In this document: positions 33,100 through 44,202 of the stretch, in pieces
Numbering within the stretch: position 1 is the first letter of the stretch
Layout of the letters: the number at the start of each line of letters is the position of its first letter
Assembly (NCBI RefSeq): GCF_000219625.1
Contig: NC_018213.1
Location: 1,668,055 to 1,732,054 of the forward strand
Length of the DNA stretch: 64,000 bases
Direction: 5' to 3'
DNA from: Zymoseptoria tritici IPO323
Taxonomy: Eukaryota; Ascomycota; Dothideomycetes; Mycosphaerellales; Mycosphaerellaceae
Notes under the pieces: model-generated
The model's database searches: none
What the model was told of the DNA's origin: nothing
What the model saw: only the letters and a program-made list of their open reading frames with translations
Made by a program: the position numbers and the translations under genes

Positions 33100-33476
33100 G
33101 GAGGAGGGAGAGTTTGGTTGAGTATTGCGGGAGTGATGTTGTGGTTTGAAATGTGGTCACGCGAACCCATGTGAGAATTAATAGACGATCGGGAATTAGA
33201 TAATCTCGCTCCCACTCCAAGGCAAAGTACATTCTTGGCAAACGACACTTGAGACAAGCGAGGGTTGATAGGGTGAAAAGACATCGTTCATGTAAACCTC
33301 TCCAGAGGTGGGTATATTCCATTTCTCATCCTCAAAAAGTCCCAGGTATCTCGCTTATCCAAGCGGAAGAGCCTCATCGTCGTGTTATATCGTATCACGG
33401 AGTATGCCAAATTCAAGTTGACCTTGAGTGTCCATCTCATCTGCGCCTTCACCAAGCGCTCTTGCCTCATGCGCGG
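33100..33476. other. Convergent intergenic region
   Basis: About 380 bp between the stops of ade2 and the 605-residue minus-strand gene. Likely 3' untranslated sequence only. Confidence 0.4.
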
Positions 33477-35294
33477 CTAGACCTCTCCCCACCCACCACC
33501 CTCAGCAGCACCACCTCCACTTGCGCTCCAGCTTGCTGAATTGTCACCTCCCAAGTCCCAATAATTCCTCGAACTTCCTCGACTCCGTCGACTGCGCTTC
33601 GTGCTCTGACTCGCGCAGCTACTTGCTCGCTTTTGCGGTGTTTGAGAAGCGAGGACTTGTGCGAGCAAGTCCCTCCTCCGTGTCTCCGCGCGGGACACGA
33701 GTGGGTGTTGACGACGGATGACTTCGGCGCGTTGCGTGCGTGAAGCTTGAGCTGCGGGCGTGAGAGACGATGTGGTCGGAGTCGCCCAAGATGCTGGAAG
33801 GGGACCTGAGGTTTCGGCTGAGGGCTGCGCGGGAGGCGATGGAGTGTTCCGAGCAAAGCGGTCGCGGAGATAGGAGAAGATCATGTGAACGTCGATATCC
33901 CGTTGCCAGTATTCCTGCTCGGTAGTGTCGCGAGGAGAGTCATCGTCGGATGCGGATTCCTCTTCAATGCCCCAGAGGGAGGTGTCGGCGAGCTCGTGAT
34001 TATTGTTGGTCGTGGCGGGCGTGAGCGGAGTTTGCGGCACTGTCGGCGAGAAGAGAGAGGTTTCTGCGTTCTCGGTGTCATTTCTGCGGGAGGTCTCCGC
34101 CCGGAGTCGTTGGCGTAAGGATTGTGGATGCTCGCGAGGCAGGCCTGCGTAGTCAATGGGTTGCGACAAAGCATTCTTGTAGCTATTGAAGGCTGCACCG
34201 TCAGACTCTGCCAATTGATGAACGAGCACGCCCAGCTCGCGTGCGATGCGATCAAGGAGCTTGGCTTCCCAGGAAGGCTCAGAGTCGTGGAAAGATACGC
34301 GAGATTCTCGAGAGGCCGCCGTAGCCAACGGCGAGGGCTGAGTGGGTGTAGGAGATGCCTCTCCGACGAATTGCTCTCCGAAGATGACCGATAGTGTAGT
34401 TTCGTCCAGTCCGATGAGATCCTTGATCACTTTCCGGGTTATCCTCCGCCAGAAAGACTCACTCGGAGGCTGATCGTCTGCGCTGGACGTCTGCCTTGTT
34501 GTCACTGAGTCTCGCCGCGATAGGACTCTCTCCAACGCCGCGGTGCTCTGCAATGATGGCCGAGCGGTGGTACCACTCGCGCGGCTCATACGTCGTCTCC
34601 TCCGCCGTGTCTCACGCTCAATCTCTTCCAGCACTGCTTTGCTCTGATCCAACCGCCACTTTTCGATCCGTTCTGTCCGGTCATCCTCGACCGCAATGTC
34701 CTGCTCTTCATCCATTATGTCTAACCTCCTCTGCACGCTGCTCCGCCTTCGCACATGCTTACTACTCCTCCTGTGCGGGTTGTGTCTCTCAAACTGCCAC
34801 AGTTGCTCTTGAATGCCTGCAGATGACGGGAAGAACGATCCAAGTCCATCGTGGGTCGGTAGCACAGCACCACCACTTTGATCGAGGTTCGCCGAGGATG
34901 GAGCGAATGGGTGATGGAAGGCGAGCAAGCCATCATCCAGACTGTCCAACTCTGCACCATCGTCGTCCACATCCGTTCCTTGACACGTGCAATTATCCTG
35001 ATCTTCCTCCTGCTCTTGACTATCACTCCGCTGCTGCGATCTCACATGTGTCTGTAATGAGCCGAAGTCGGAGAGGTGAGTGGCGGTGCGGGGTGTTCGC
35101 GACGTGGTCTGCGATAAGGACTGGCCGTCGTTTTGTGGTGAGAAGAGGATCCATTCTTGCGAATCTTCAATCGCTCGCCTTCGTGAGGGTGAGGCAGGAA
35201 CTTGCAATTCGGGATGTTGCTGTTGATTCGGGAGAGCATTGATAGAGACCTGGCGTACGGCTTTCGGCCGCGGTTGTGGTTGTTGGAACGCCAT
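33477..35294 (-). CDS. Uncharacterised fungal protein with WILFSP motif
   Basis: One exon; the start MAFQQPQPRPKAVRQVSINA at 35294 is preferred, giving 605 residues. An ATG at 35414 would add 40 basic residues that look untranslated. Near the N-terminus is SQEWILFSP followed by SRTPRTATHLSDFGSL, a pattern I have the impression of in uncharacterised proteins of related fungi. There is an acidic stretch around the QEQEEDQDNCTC region and a central helical basic segment (KWRLDQSKAVLEEIERETRRRRRRM). After that come FWRRITRKVIKDLIGLDETTLSVIFGE and a globular-looking helix pair (WEAKLLDRIARELGVLVHQL). The C-terminus is Ser/Gly-rich and disordered. No enzymatic motif is visible. A nuclear role is possible from the basic tracts but is only a guess. 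Confidence 0.75.
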   Translation of the reverse strand: MAFQQPQPRPKAVRQVSINALPNQQQHPELQVPASPSRRRAIEDSQEWILFSPQNDGQSLSQTTSRTPRTATHLSDFGSLQTHVRSQQRSDSQEQEEDQDNCTCQGTDVDDDGAELDSLDDGLLAFHHPFAPSSANLDQSGGAVLPTHDGLGSFFPSSAGIQEQLWQFERHNPHRRSSKHVRRRSSVQRRLDIMDEEQDIAVEDDRTERIEKWRLDQSKAVLEEIERETRRRRRRMSRASGTTARPSLQSTAALERVLSRRDSVTTRQTSSADDQPPSESFWRRITRKVIKDLIGLDETTLSVIFGEQFVGEASPTPTQPSPLATAASRESRVSFHDSEPSWEAKLLDRIARELGVLVHQLAESDGAAFNSYKNALSQPIDYAGLPREHPQSLRQRLRAETSRRNDTENAETSLFSPTVPQTPLTPATTNNNHELADTSLWGIEEESASDDDSPRDTTEQEYWQRDIDVHMIFSYLRDRFARNTPSPPAQPSAETSGPLPASWATPTTSSLTPAAQASRTQRAEVIRRQHPLVSRAETRRRDLLAQVLASQTPQKRASSCASQSTKRSRRSRGSSRNYWDLGGDNSASWSASGGGAAEGGGWGEV

Positions 35295-36994
35295 ATCCAC
35301 TGCGATAAGGTCGATGACGCCGGGATCGCGGAGGCAGGGCTGGAGGGACAGGACGTGGAAGCGGCGACGATGGTGAAGATGGCGACGACGAGGTTGCGAA
35401 AGACAGTCGAGCACGTCACGCGGTGACCATGCGAGCGTGATTGAAGTATGCTCGGTAGATAGCTGAGTCGAAGGAGGGAGGATCTCGCGGATGAACGGTC
35501 CCGTCGTAGATGGAGCTACGAAAGTGTATTTGGGGGGAGCTTGATACGCGGGATTCGCGCCCGCGACCCGGCGGGAGTTTGAATGGGGGCGACGAGGATG
35601 GTGTGAAGATCGTTATGACAGATAGAGAGATAGATGATGTCCAAGATGCGGGAAGAGTGGCGAAGTTGGCGTCCTCAGCCTCACACAGGGAATCCGGGCG
35701 TGGGAGACGTTGTCAGTCGGAGCGATCAGTTGACCATCAAAGTGGGCAGCGAGCTAGTTCTAATTGCCGTGTTGTAGGGATGGGCCCAGTCGACGAGTTC
35801 TCTCCTGTTCTTTTATTACCTTGATGAAACTTGTTGCAAGACAGGGCAGCTGTGGTCCGGCCAGTCAATGTGTTGGATCGATGGTGGGGTGGTACTTGTC
35901 AGGACGTGGATTGCATCAGTGGGGATCAGGGAAGAAAGGGATGCGTGAAACGATGCAAGATTCATGCAAAGGGGCAGAGTCAACACGCACAAGATCAGCT
36001 CAGATTCAATCTGCAAGTCATCATGGTGCTTCCGCATGAAGGCCGCCGTGCAGGTATGTTATCGCCATGTATGACTGCGATCCCGTCATATCTTCGTTCG
36101 TTGCGACAAGGCCCGGGGAAGATGAACCCTGAGCGAGGCACACAATACTCCATGTACACTTGTACCACGACATGTACCAACCCTATCCGGCCAAGACCAC
36201 GTCAATCATGCAGAGCTTATCTCTGGAACGTGGAACGCCGGCAGGATTCTGGTTGAAGACACAAATACCACCATCCTGCCCTTCTCAGCCGTCTCAGCAG
36301 AGTCACCGCTTGCTCAGCATTCATCGCCTGCCTTGTCAGCGTCTCGTCGTAGGGCGCGGGCAAGCTCGAGGTAAGGTACTCATACTCCGCACGCACCTCT
36401 CAATTGGCGGACAGTCACGCGACTCTGCTGCGACATGGGCCGTGCAGGCTCAATATCGGACATCTCGAGCTGCAGAACCGATTGAGAACAACGTCATAAA
36501 TGACACTGACCCTCACCTCACTCGAGCACCAAGACGCGGACGACATACGGCTGATCAAGTGGCTCCAAGCTATCAATCGCGTTCACCACCAGGTCTTTGC
36601 ATACCTTATCCACCAAGCGACTTCATCGCTTCCCGTTGGTCATCCGCGCTATTGTGTGCTCAACCACGTCTCCCGGCCTTGGGAATGGAGAACACCACCG
36701 CCTCGAGATAGCATTCGATTCCGTGGTTATCGAAGCTCGAGCATGCCACGAGGTTTGTACCATACAGGTAGGTTCGGTTTCATAAATATGGCAAGCTGAG
36801 GACAAATTCTGCTGTACCGCCTGCGGACCATGCCAATTCTTTGTTTGCAACTTCACCGGAAAAGGGCATCTCAATGCTGGCATTGTCCGTTTGCTTCGCA
36901 TGGCGTTTGTAAAGGGGCCAATAAAGGAGAAACCGGACTGCTAGACCAACCTCGAGAGAACGCAACAATCTCGAGAAGACGCAACACCGTCAAG
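35295..36994. other. Intergenic region of about 1.7 kb
   Basis: Divergent gap between the 605-residue gene and the first LPPELRN paralogue. Contains both promoters. No frame with family support, no repeats and no RIP signature were noticed. Confidence 0.35.
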
Positions 36995-37723
36995 ATGGCC
37001 TCCACTACCACCACCACCGCCACCACCGCGCCCACAAACTGCCGACTACTGACGCTACCGCCAGAGCTTCGCAATAGGATCTATCGCTTCTGCACAGTTT
37101 ACGACGACCCAGTCGTAGTAATCGAAAGGCTGCCATCGACTTACCAATACCCCGACTTTCCAATTCGTTGGAAACCCTACTACGTGCCCGCCCTCGCACT
37201 CACGAACTACCAAATCCGCACCGAAGTCCTCTCAATCTACTACTCCGCCAACACCTTTCAAGTCTTTTCCGTGAACAACTTCACGGGCCAAGAACTCTAC
37301 GAGTGCAAAATCAGTCTCCGTCGCGAGCGTCTCCGACATTGGATCAAACACATTGGACCCTCGGTGAAGCATCTTCAGAACATAACTCTCGCCCTCCTCC
37401 CGACGCCAACGAACGAGTTCACGACCCATGCGGTGAGCCGGGCCTACCAACTCACCGCGAGCATCAATGCCAAAGGACGCGTCGAAGTCGAGGTTCTGTA
37501 CATCCCGAAGAATTATCGACTAATCAAATTCCACTTGATTTATCCGAGGGCTTGTGTGTGTGGGATTGAGGCGAGAGTCAATCCGGGGAAGAGGAGTAAG
37601 AAGAGGATGGACGGGAAGGCTTTGATCGAGGCTGCAACGGAGTTTTATGAGCATTTCACGAAGTATGGGTATGAGATTGATTGCAACAAATGTGGAAGGC
37701 AGGTGTTCTTTGGGTACCTCTGA
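36995..37723 (+). CDS. LPPELRN-motif protein with C-terminal CxC/CxxC, paralogue 1
   Basis: The start MASTTTTTATTAPTN gives 242 residues. An F-box-like/2EXR-type opening, LLTLPPELRNRIYRFCTVY, is followed by KPYYVPALALTNYQIRTEVL and SIYYSANTF, a pattern typical of large uncharacterised fungal families. The middle has RHWIKHIGPSVKHLQNITL. The C-terminus has CVCGIEAR and, about 45 residues later, IDCNKCGRQVFFGYL, so a possible metal site of type C-x-C plus C-x2-C. Two more copies of the same layout follow on the same strand. The function is unknown; the N-terminal motif could act as a protein-interaction module. Confidence 0.75.
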   Translation: MASTTTTTATTAPTNCRLLTLPPELRNRIYRFCTVYDDPVVVIERLPSTYQYPDFPIRWKPYYVPALALTNYQIRTEVLSIYYSANTFQVFSVNNFTGQELYECKISLRRERLRHWIKHIGPSVKHLQNITLALLPTPTNEFTTHAVSRAYQLTASINAKGRVEVEVLYIPKNYRLIKFHLIYPRACVCGIEARVNPGKRSKKRMDGKALIEAATEFYEHFTKYGYEIDCNKCGRQVFFGYL

Positions 37724-38320
37724 ACACTGACGGCGGGTGCAAAGTGTTGAGGGAGAAGTTGGATGAGATCAGAAGGGGATTGTCACGAACGGATCGGACA
37801 GTTCTTGGAGGCTTTTGCTTGAGGGCAGCCGGGACATTGGAAAGCCGGGCTTTTGATGGCATAGCTTCGCTTTTGGTGATTTAGCTTGAATGCCGACTTG
37901 TCTTAATGTATCCATGCAGTATGAGCGAGAGCACGGAGATACTGCCTGTAAGTTTCGCTGTCCAGACTTTGTCAAAGCTGATCGTGAGGGTACACTTCAC
38001 CATTCATCCAGCAAAATGCGCATGAGCTACATTTTGCCGCAAGGTCTGCCACATGCGAGAGGTAGAGTGCAACGAGCAATGAGTGTGGAAACGCATCAGA
38101 AGCAAGTGTGTGAATGTTCAACGTTCCAGGCTCGATAACATGAAGTTCACTTCACTTCAACTTCCTCTCGGCTAGGTAAAGGCCAGCTACAATCCTGGAC
38201 CATCTGCCTCTTGACAGCACTGCAGCACACCTTACGCCTCGATTCGCTTTCCAGTCTCTTGACCTTCAATCTCACACCAACATCAACACCACGAAGTCAC
38301 ATCAACACAACTTGCACAAG
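37724..38320. other. Spacer between paralogues 1 and 2
   Basis: About 600 bp; holds the presumed promoter and leader of paralogue 2, with a CA-rich leader (CACCAACATCAACACCACG) just before the start. Confidence 0.4.
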
Positions 38321-39055
38321 ATGGCCTCGGCCTCGACCGATGCTGCGCAAATGAAGTGCCACCTACTTGATCTGTGCCCTGAGCTGCGCAACTACATTTG
38401 GCGGCTCTGCACCGTCTTTGAGAAGCCTATCCACGTTGTCCGAACACACGTCGACGACGACGGCCACATCCCGGATGATGACGAGTACAAGCCTTACTTC
38501 GAACCGGCGCTTGCACGTACGAATCATCAAGTGCGCAGCGAGTGTCTGCCGATCTTTTACTCCGAGAACATCTTCCAGCTTGCTCACTTGTACGAGTTTG
38601 AGTCTCGGAAGGACCTCTCATTCGTCCATCACGACAACGCCATCCAGCGTATCACGCACTGGCGCAGGCATCTCGGACCATCCCTTCAGCACCTTCGGGA
38701 AGTGCGCCTGGACAGACCACCAACGCAGATCTACGACGTAACTCACCTCCTGAGTGCGTCTGGCACACCGGCGAATCGAGTCCACTACTTCAGCGCAAAG
38801 CTCCACAGCGATGGTACTCTGATCATGGAGCTCCTCGCGCATGACCGCAAGGTGACAGGAACCATGGCGGTCACTCCAGTATGTCTGTGCGGTCTGAAGA
38901 AGTTTGCGAGAGCTCGTGGGGTGGGAAAGAAACGCCCAAATGGCAAAGTCGTATTAGACTTGGCCTCAGAGGTCAGCGAACACTACGACAGCCGAAGCTG
39001 CGAGGTGAACTGCAAGTCATGTGGTCTGGAAGTGATCCACGCGTGGATCGGATGA
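38321..39055 (+). CDS. LPPELRN-motif protein with C-terminal CxC/CxxC, paralogue 2
   Basis: The start MASASTDAAQ gives 244 residues; an ATG nine bases upstream (MHKMAS) is an alternative. It has the same order of motifs as its neighbour: LLDLCPELRNYIWRLCTVF, KPYFEPALARTNHQVRSECL, PIFYSENIFQ, HWRRHLGPSLQHLREVRL, then VCLCGLKKF and VNCKSCGLEVIHAW. The first motif reads LCPELRN instead of LPPELRN. Similarity to paralogue 1 is clear but moderate, so the duplication is not recent. Function unknown. Confidence 0.75.
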   Translation: MASASTDAAQMKCHLLDLCPELRNYIWRLCTVFEKPIHVVRTHVDDDGHIPDDDEYKPYFEPALARTNHQVRSECLPIFYSENIFQLAHLYEFESRKDLSFVHHDNAIQRITHWRRHLGPSLQHLREVRLDRPPTQIYDVTHLLSASGTPANRVHYFSAKLHSDGTLIMELLAHDRKVTGTMAVTPVCLCGLKKFARARGVGKKRPNGKVVLDLASEVSEHYDSRSCEVNCKSCGLEVIHAWIG

Positions 39056-39575
39056 GTGGCAAGGCGACTGGAACGGATTCTCGGTCGCATGGCGTGGAAT
39101 AGGGCGGATGAGAAGAATGAGAACTTGCGAGACACAGACCGTCAGGATGGAGAATCCCGCAGTGCTGTCCTTCAAGAGATGGATCGTGGGAAGCGGCGGT
39201 TGTCCGAGACCGGAATGCTATCATTACAGCGCGGCACCGAGGTGTCCCTTTACAGACCTGAGTAGTGATCAGACTATGAGACACAATATATTGCAACATC
39301 AACATCACTTGCATCGTGTTGCTGTCAGCCGAAATCCAGCGGCCTGGACATCGTATGTCTCTTGTTCGAGACAGCCTGGGTCCCCAGAAGTGAACATCAG
39401 AGCACCAGAAACGGATTGGAGACTGTCTCGCTCAATGTCTTATGAATGTCAGCGCATCTTCTAAGAAATCTGCCACAAGCACTCCTATAAAGCCTCCGCT
39501 TATCACGGTTTCCAGAGTCCACCTCACCTTGCTTACGAGAACCCCTCGCTCATGAACGCCCTGAGACTACAGGAC
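39056..39575. other. Spacer between paralogues 2 and 3
   Basis: About 520 bp with the likely promoter of paralogue 3; an upstream in-frame ATG lies at 39552. Confidence 0.4.
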
Positions 39576-40274
39576 ATGGCTTCCAACTCTTCCAAAGCTG
39601 TTACCGCAAACACAGAGTCTCGTCTCCTCATGCTCCCGCCAGAGCTGAGGTAAAGGATTTGGCAACTCTGTGTCATGTCGAAGAAGGAAATCGATGTCTT
39701 CGACTTTTATACTACCCCTCATGCCGACTTTCGCCGGTACCGTCCCATTCGGCGACATGCAAAGCCATATTTCGAGCCAGCACTGGCACACACCAATCGG
39801 CAGATCCAATCAGAATGCCGCTCCATGTTCTACGCAGAGAACGTCTTCCTGATTGCTCGTTTCTGCCACAATGACGGCAGATTCCCGGGTGCCTGGGCCC
39901 ACTGGACCAGATTTCTTGGGCCTGACATCAAACATCTGGTCAATGTACACCTCGAAACAACGACTCAACAAAGCATATTCAGGCAGGACGGCACCATCCG
40001 TCGCAACTATCACTTTTGGGCGAAGATCAGGCCTGAAGGTGGTGTGAGTCTCAAGTTCTACACTCGTGCGGCTGACAAAAAGCTCGACACGGGCAAAGTG
40101 TTTGTATGCCTCTGTCTCCTCAAGAAGAAGGCAGTGTCCGGAAGATGGAAGCGAGAACGATCGACTGGGAGGTTACTGCTAGAGCTTGTCGAGGAAGTCC
40201 AATACGAATGCATTGGCAAACGTTCCTTCGTCGACTGCAAGACGTGTGGCCTGGAATGCTACTACACGGGCTAA
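39576..40274 (+). pseudogene. LPPELRN-motif paralogue 3, interrupted by an in-frame TAA
   Basis: From ATG 39576 (or 39552) the frame reads MASNSSKAVTANTESRLLML then PPELR, and meets TAA at 39651-39653 exactly where the paralogues have Asn in PELRN. It then continues in the same frame as RIWQLCVMSKKEIDVF and on to 40274. The rest is intact and matches the family: KPYFEPALAHTNRQIQSEC, MFYAENVF, HWTRFLGPDIKHLVNVHL, CLCLLKKK and VDCKTCGLECYYTG. A protein could still start at the Met of MSKKEID (39675), giving 199 residues without the F-box-like motif. The stop overlaps GGTAAAG, which resembles a splice donor, but no intron is needed because downstream homology is continuous. Assembly error is another explanation. 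Confidence 0.65.
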
Positions 40275-40773
40275 TACTATTAGCAAAATGCAGTCAGAGG
40301 AACTCTAGTGGCTCGGAATGTGCAGTCTTCGCGAGAGCGTGAAGATCTAATTTCGAGGAGGACGTATGTGCTTACGCGGGAACCAAGACACCAACAATGC
40401 ACACGTTCTCCGGCTCAGAATGTATGACCCCAGCCATCGGAGTCCAGGTCAAGTAGTGCAGGTTGAACGAAGGACATGCAGCAAGTCAGCGCGTGCAGAA
40501 CATGGTGTGAAGCGTGTCATCTTGAGTGCGGCGAAGAATGATTGCCAGCATGGAAATCGGGATTTTCCTATTTGTTCAAGTGGACCATGAATTCCTTCGG
40601 GGCCGTAGAGAGGCAATGAACGGTGAAGACTGCACCGCACATGGAGTGTCACAAGTGCCATGTTGACCAAGAGGTGATGATGGCAGTACATGCCTCAGGC
40701 ACGAATCGCGTACGGTAGTCACGTCTTCCGAACCACCACAACCTCGAGCTTGTGATCGCAACAACTTCACACC
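40275..40773. other. Intergenic region upstream of swd3
   Basis: About 500 bp, presumably the promoter of the WD40 gene. Nothing else seen. Confidence 0.35.
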
Positions 40774-42155
40774 ATGAGTCTCCAATCGTCACCAGAGCCG
40801 CGACGCTCGCCGAAGCGGAAACGATCCTACGATGCAGCCGGAGATGCTGCGCTCGCATACGCATACGACGACGAGCTTACGAGCGACGCCGACAACCAAT
40901 TTCCAACCCCAGACCAAGGCAGTGAAGACGAGCAGACCAATGGCACAGGCGCGAAGAGACGGAAGGTGGAGAGACCGACGAGATTGAACTATGTGCCGTA
41001 CATGACGTTGCGAGGACACAAGCGCGGTGTGGCAGCGGTCAAGTTCTCACCTAATGGGAAATGGATCGCAAGTTGCTGTAAGACGCGCAGGGATAAAGAG
41101 GATAACAGGAACCCGACTGACATTTCGCAGCGGCGGACAGCACTATCAAGATATGGGACAGCCAGACTGGAGCGCTTTCACAGACCCTCGAAGGACATCT
41201 CGCAGGCATCAGCACGATAGCATGGACACCGGACTCGAAAGTGATTGCATCGGGCTCGGACGACAAGATTATTCGATTATGGGATATTTCCACCGGCAAA
41301 GCTCTTCCTTCACCATTGGTAGGACACCACAATTATGTCTACAGTATCGCCTTTTCTCCGAAAGGGAACATGATGGTCTCAGGATCCTACGACGAAGCAG
41401 TGTTCCTCTGGGATGTGCGTGCAGCACGGATCATGCGAAGTCTCCCTGCGCACTCTGATCCGGTCTCTGGTGTTGATTTCGTGCGCGACGGAACACTTGT
41501 GGTGAGCTGCAGCAGTGACGGTTTGATTCGACTGTGGGACACCAGTACCGGCCAGTGCTTGAAAACGCTAGTCCACGAAGACAATGCACCTGTCACGAGT
41601 GTGAAGTTCTCGCCGAATGGGAAGTTTGTTCTCGCTGCTACTCTGGATTCATGTCTACGCCTATGGGACTACGTCAATGGAAGGGTCGTGAAGACATATC
41701 AGGGTCACAAGAACAGCAAGTTTAGTATCAGCACATGTTTCGGCACGTATGGGATGGATCCGATACTGGGCGGAGATGGAAAGGAAGTCGACAAAGACGA
41801 AGACGAGCCGACTTGGGCCTTTGCAGCCTGTGGGAGTGAAGACGGGAAGACTCATCTTTGGGATGTCTCCTCGAAAGAGACCTTGCAGGTACTCGATGGA
41901 CACGAGGGCGTGGTGCTCGGCGTGGACGTTGGACTGGAAGACCAGCGACTGGCAACATGCGGTGTTGACAAGACGATCAGGATATGGCGGCGGATACCAG
42001 TGCCTTCCGATGCGACGAATGGCGACGGCAGTGGCGACGGCAATGTCAATAACAATGGCAATGGCAATGTCAACGGCGATCATGCGGCGACAGGAGCGGC
42101 TCTCTCGGACGATGAACGAGTGAGGGAGTCTGATATTGGAGATTCGACGGCATGA
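40774..42155 (+). CDS. swd3: WD40 protein, COMPASS subunit Swd3/WDR5-like
   Basis: Exons 40774-41077 and 41131-42155, with a 53 bp intron inside the first WD repeat (GTAAGA...CGCAG), encode 442 residues. A charged N-terminus with a basic patch (RRSPKRKRS) leads into seven WD repeats from about residue 70: MTLRGHKRGVAAVKFSPNGK, STIKIWD, GHLAGISTIAWTPDSKVIAS, IIRLWDISTGKALPSPLVGH, AVFLWDVRAARIMRSLPAHS, GLIRLWDTSTGQCLKTL, CLRLWDYVNGRVVKTYQGH, then THLWDVSS and TIRIWRR. Repeat arrangement and the conserved KFSISTCFG are as in Swd3/WDR5, the propeller that supports Set1 histone H3K4 methylation. The C-terminus is an Asn/Gly-rich, low-complexity tail. An insertion of about 20 acidic residues (GGDGKEVDKDEDEP) sits in the sixth blade. 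Confidence 0.85.
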
Positions 42156-43060
42156 GTGCTTCGCTGGCTCGCAAGAACGACTCAAGATGGTCGCCAGTCA
42201 ACCCAAATGGTCACCGACACGATGTATGCACTGATCACGAAGAATTCCTCGCTCAGTCCACCCACGCACCCAGTGCACCCACGAGATAGGCCTCTACTCG
42301 AATGCCTACATCATGTCAAGCTTAAAACAGGAGCTATTGAGCGACCCAGATGTGCATTCCCTTCGAGATCAGTGCAGCAGCCTGGAGACGGAGGCAGCAC
42401 AACGAATCATTCATGGCGTCTGCAGCCTTCCCTTGCTGGGGCTGGCGTCGTTTCGCACACCGTGTGCTTGCATTCTGGGCTGGCCGCGACCCGCAAATTC
42501 TCATGTCCCGACGATACAATCATCAGTCTGCGAAATATTGCGAAATCTAGACCACGGAATGTCACGCAACTCCGACAGTAGCTCGAACCTAATTTGTCCA
42601 CAAACCTTTTTGGGACTAGTCACCCGCGGGACGAGATTGTCCTTCTCACGCCACCCCTTCACTGCTATAGACATCTGAGCAACGTGGCACGGCGCTTCAC
42701 AATTCTGGTTATGGATGTACAGGGACTGGACAAGTCTTAGTGACACTCCTCCTGGAGTCCGCTCGCTCGGTCAAGAACGCATCTTCCTCAAGTTCATCAA
42801 GATCTGGCCCGACGGAAAAGTCAATACCTCCACGTGGGAGGCGCTGTGTGAACTCTACAAGCGCCACTCGGCCACTCCGCGCTCGCATGCCTCGCGTAGT
42901 GTCGCAAACGCATGAAGCACGGACTGAGAAGGCTTTGAGCTTCGGCCATGACCGTGTCTGGGTGTAGCGGGCTGTGTCTTCGCTCCTTTGCATAAGAGGA
43001 GGTCGCCCGCCCGTCTCCACGGATTGTCACATACCAGGCAAATTCAATACCTCGGACAAC
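42156..43060. other. Intergenic region upstream of the secreted protein
   Basis: About 900 bp with no supported gene. The last 100-200 bases should be the promoter of the secreted-protein gene. Confidence 0.35.
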
Positions 43061-44202
43061 ATGCAGCTCCAAAACGTCATCCTCGTTGTACCGCTTCTTT
43101 TTCAAGCCACATTCGCATCGCCAACAGTTCAGCATGTCGACGAGCGTTCCACATCTAGCCAACCTCTCTGCGGCGTCGTTGGATACGACTGCGGGAAATA
43201 CGTCCTGAACAAGGCCCAGTGCAGTGTCGCCCAGTGCGAAGCATTGTGCAAGAAGAACTCAAAGTGCAAGAGCTATGGCTATGGCCAGAACACGTGTAGG
43301 CTCTACTCGGCTGCGGTCAAGGATAATGTCACACGCAAATCTGGCTCGCCGTACAAGTTTTACGATAGAGCTTGCCCATGCCCTTCGTCTGTAACGGCCC
43401 CGCGGACGACGACATCTGCGAAGCAGGCTACAACGACGTCGTCGATGACCGTGAGTACATCTTTCACTTTCGGTTCTGCTCTGAGACTTTCTTGACCTGA
43501 TATCTTGCCCAGTCTCCAAAGACGCGCACCACGTCCACGAAAACGAGCACAACGTCAATCAAAACGAGCACAACGTCCACAAAGACCAGTACTGCGTCTA
43601 CGACGGCGACAACAGCAGCAACGACTACTGCATCCTCCTCCACCACCACCACGACCGCAAGCACGACAACACCAGCAGTTCCGAGCAACAAATGCATGCC
43701 GATCTTCGATGGTAGCTTCGAGAACGTCCAAGATAGCAATCTCAACAGAGTCGGGGCGCAAGACGGCCCCTGGCGACTGACGAACGCATACTTTGCGACC
43801 TATCCAGCCGATAACGATGACCATGCCCCGGAGGACACGAAATATGTCACCTTCTCCTCAGTTGGTTCCAGTGGCACTGCTGTCCAGACCTTGAACGGTC
43901 TTCAAGGAGGAACCTACAGCCTCTCCTACAACTATTGGGTGCCTTCTTTTACCGCAGGATCCTGCACGTACGTGGTCACTTGCGCGGCAGTGGAGATTGA
44001 CCGCTTCACGCTGGATGCGGCAACGTATGAAGCTACCGGATTCTTGACGAGAATGCCTAATGCAGGTGCAGGCGTTCAGCTTCCGGCGGGTACGAGTGAT
44101 ATCTCGTTCAGTGCTGACTGCACGCTGGCTACTGTCTCTCCCAATCTCGACAGCATTTTTTTGTCATGGCGCTCGGACCAGTGCCAGTCGACTCCAAAGT
44201 GA
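43061..44202 (+). CDS. Secreted modular protein: PAN/Apple-like Cys domain, Ser/Thr linker, C-terminal beta domain
   Basis: Exons 43061-43450 and 43513-44202 flank a 62 bp intron (GTGAGT...GCCCAG) and give 359 residues. A signal peptide is evident (MQLQNVILVVPLLFQATFAS). Residues about 35-105 form a Cys-rich domain (CGVVGYDCGKY, QCSVAQCEALCKKNSKCKSY, NTCRLYS, FYDRACP) resembling PAN/Apple modules. A Thr/Ser linker of about 65 residues with KTSTTS repeats follows, probably O-glycosylated. The C-terminal ~160 residues start IFDGSFENV and include GPWRLTNAYFATYP, TAVQTLNGLQGGTYSLSYNY and two Cys pairs, like carbohydrate-binding or galactose-binding-like domains in fungal secreted proteins. It probably acts at the cell surface or on host or substrate polysaccharide (inference). 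Confidence 0.75.

Noticed and set aside
33881..35242. Several plus- and minus-strand frames overlapping the 605-residue gene
   Set aside because: All are shadows of the long minus-strand frame, which has consistent protein-like composition.
39648..39660. Splice donor (GGTAAAG) at the TAA of paralogue 3
   Set aside because: Homology to the paralogues continues in the same frame directly after the stop, so no intron is needed there.
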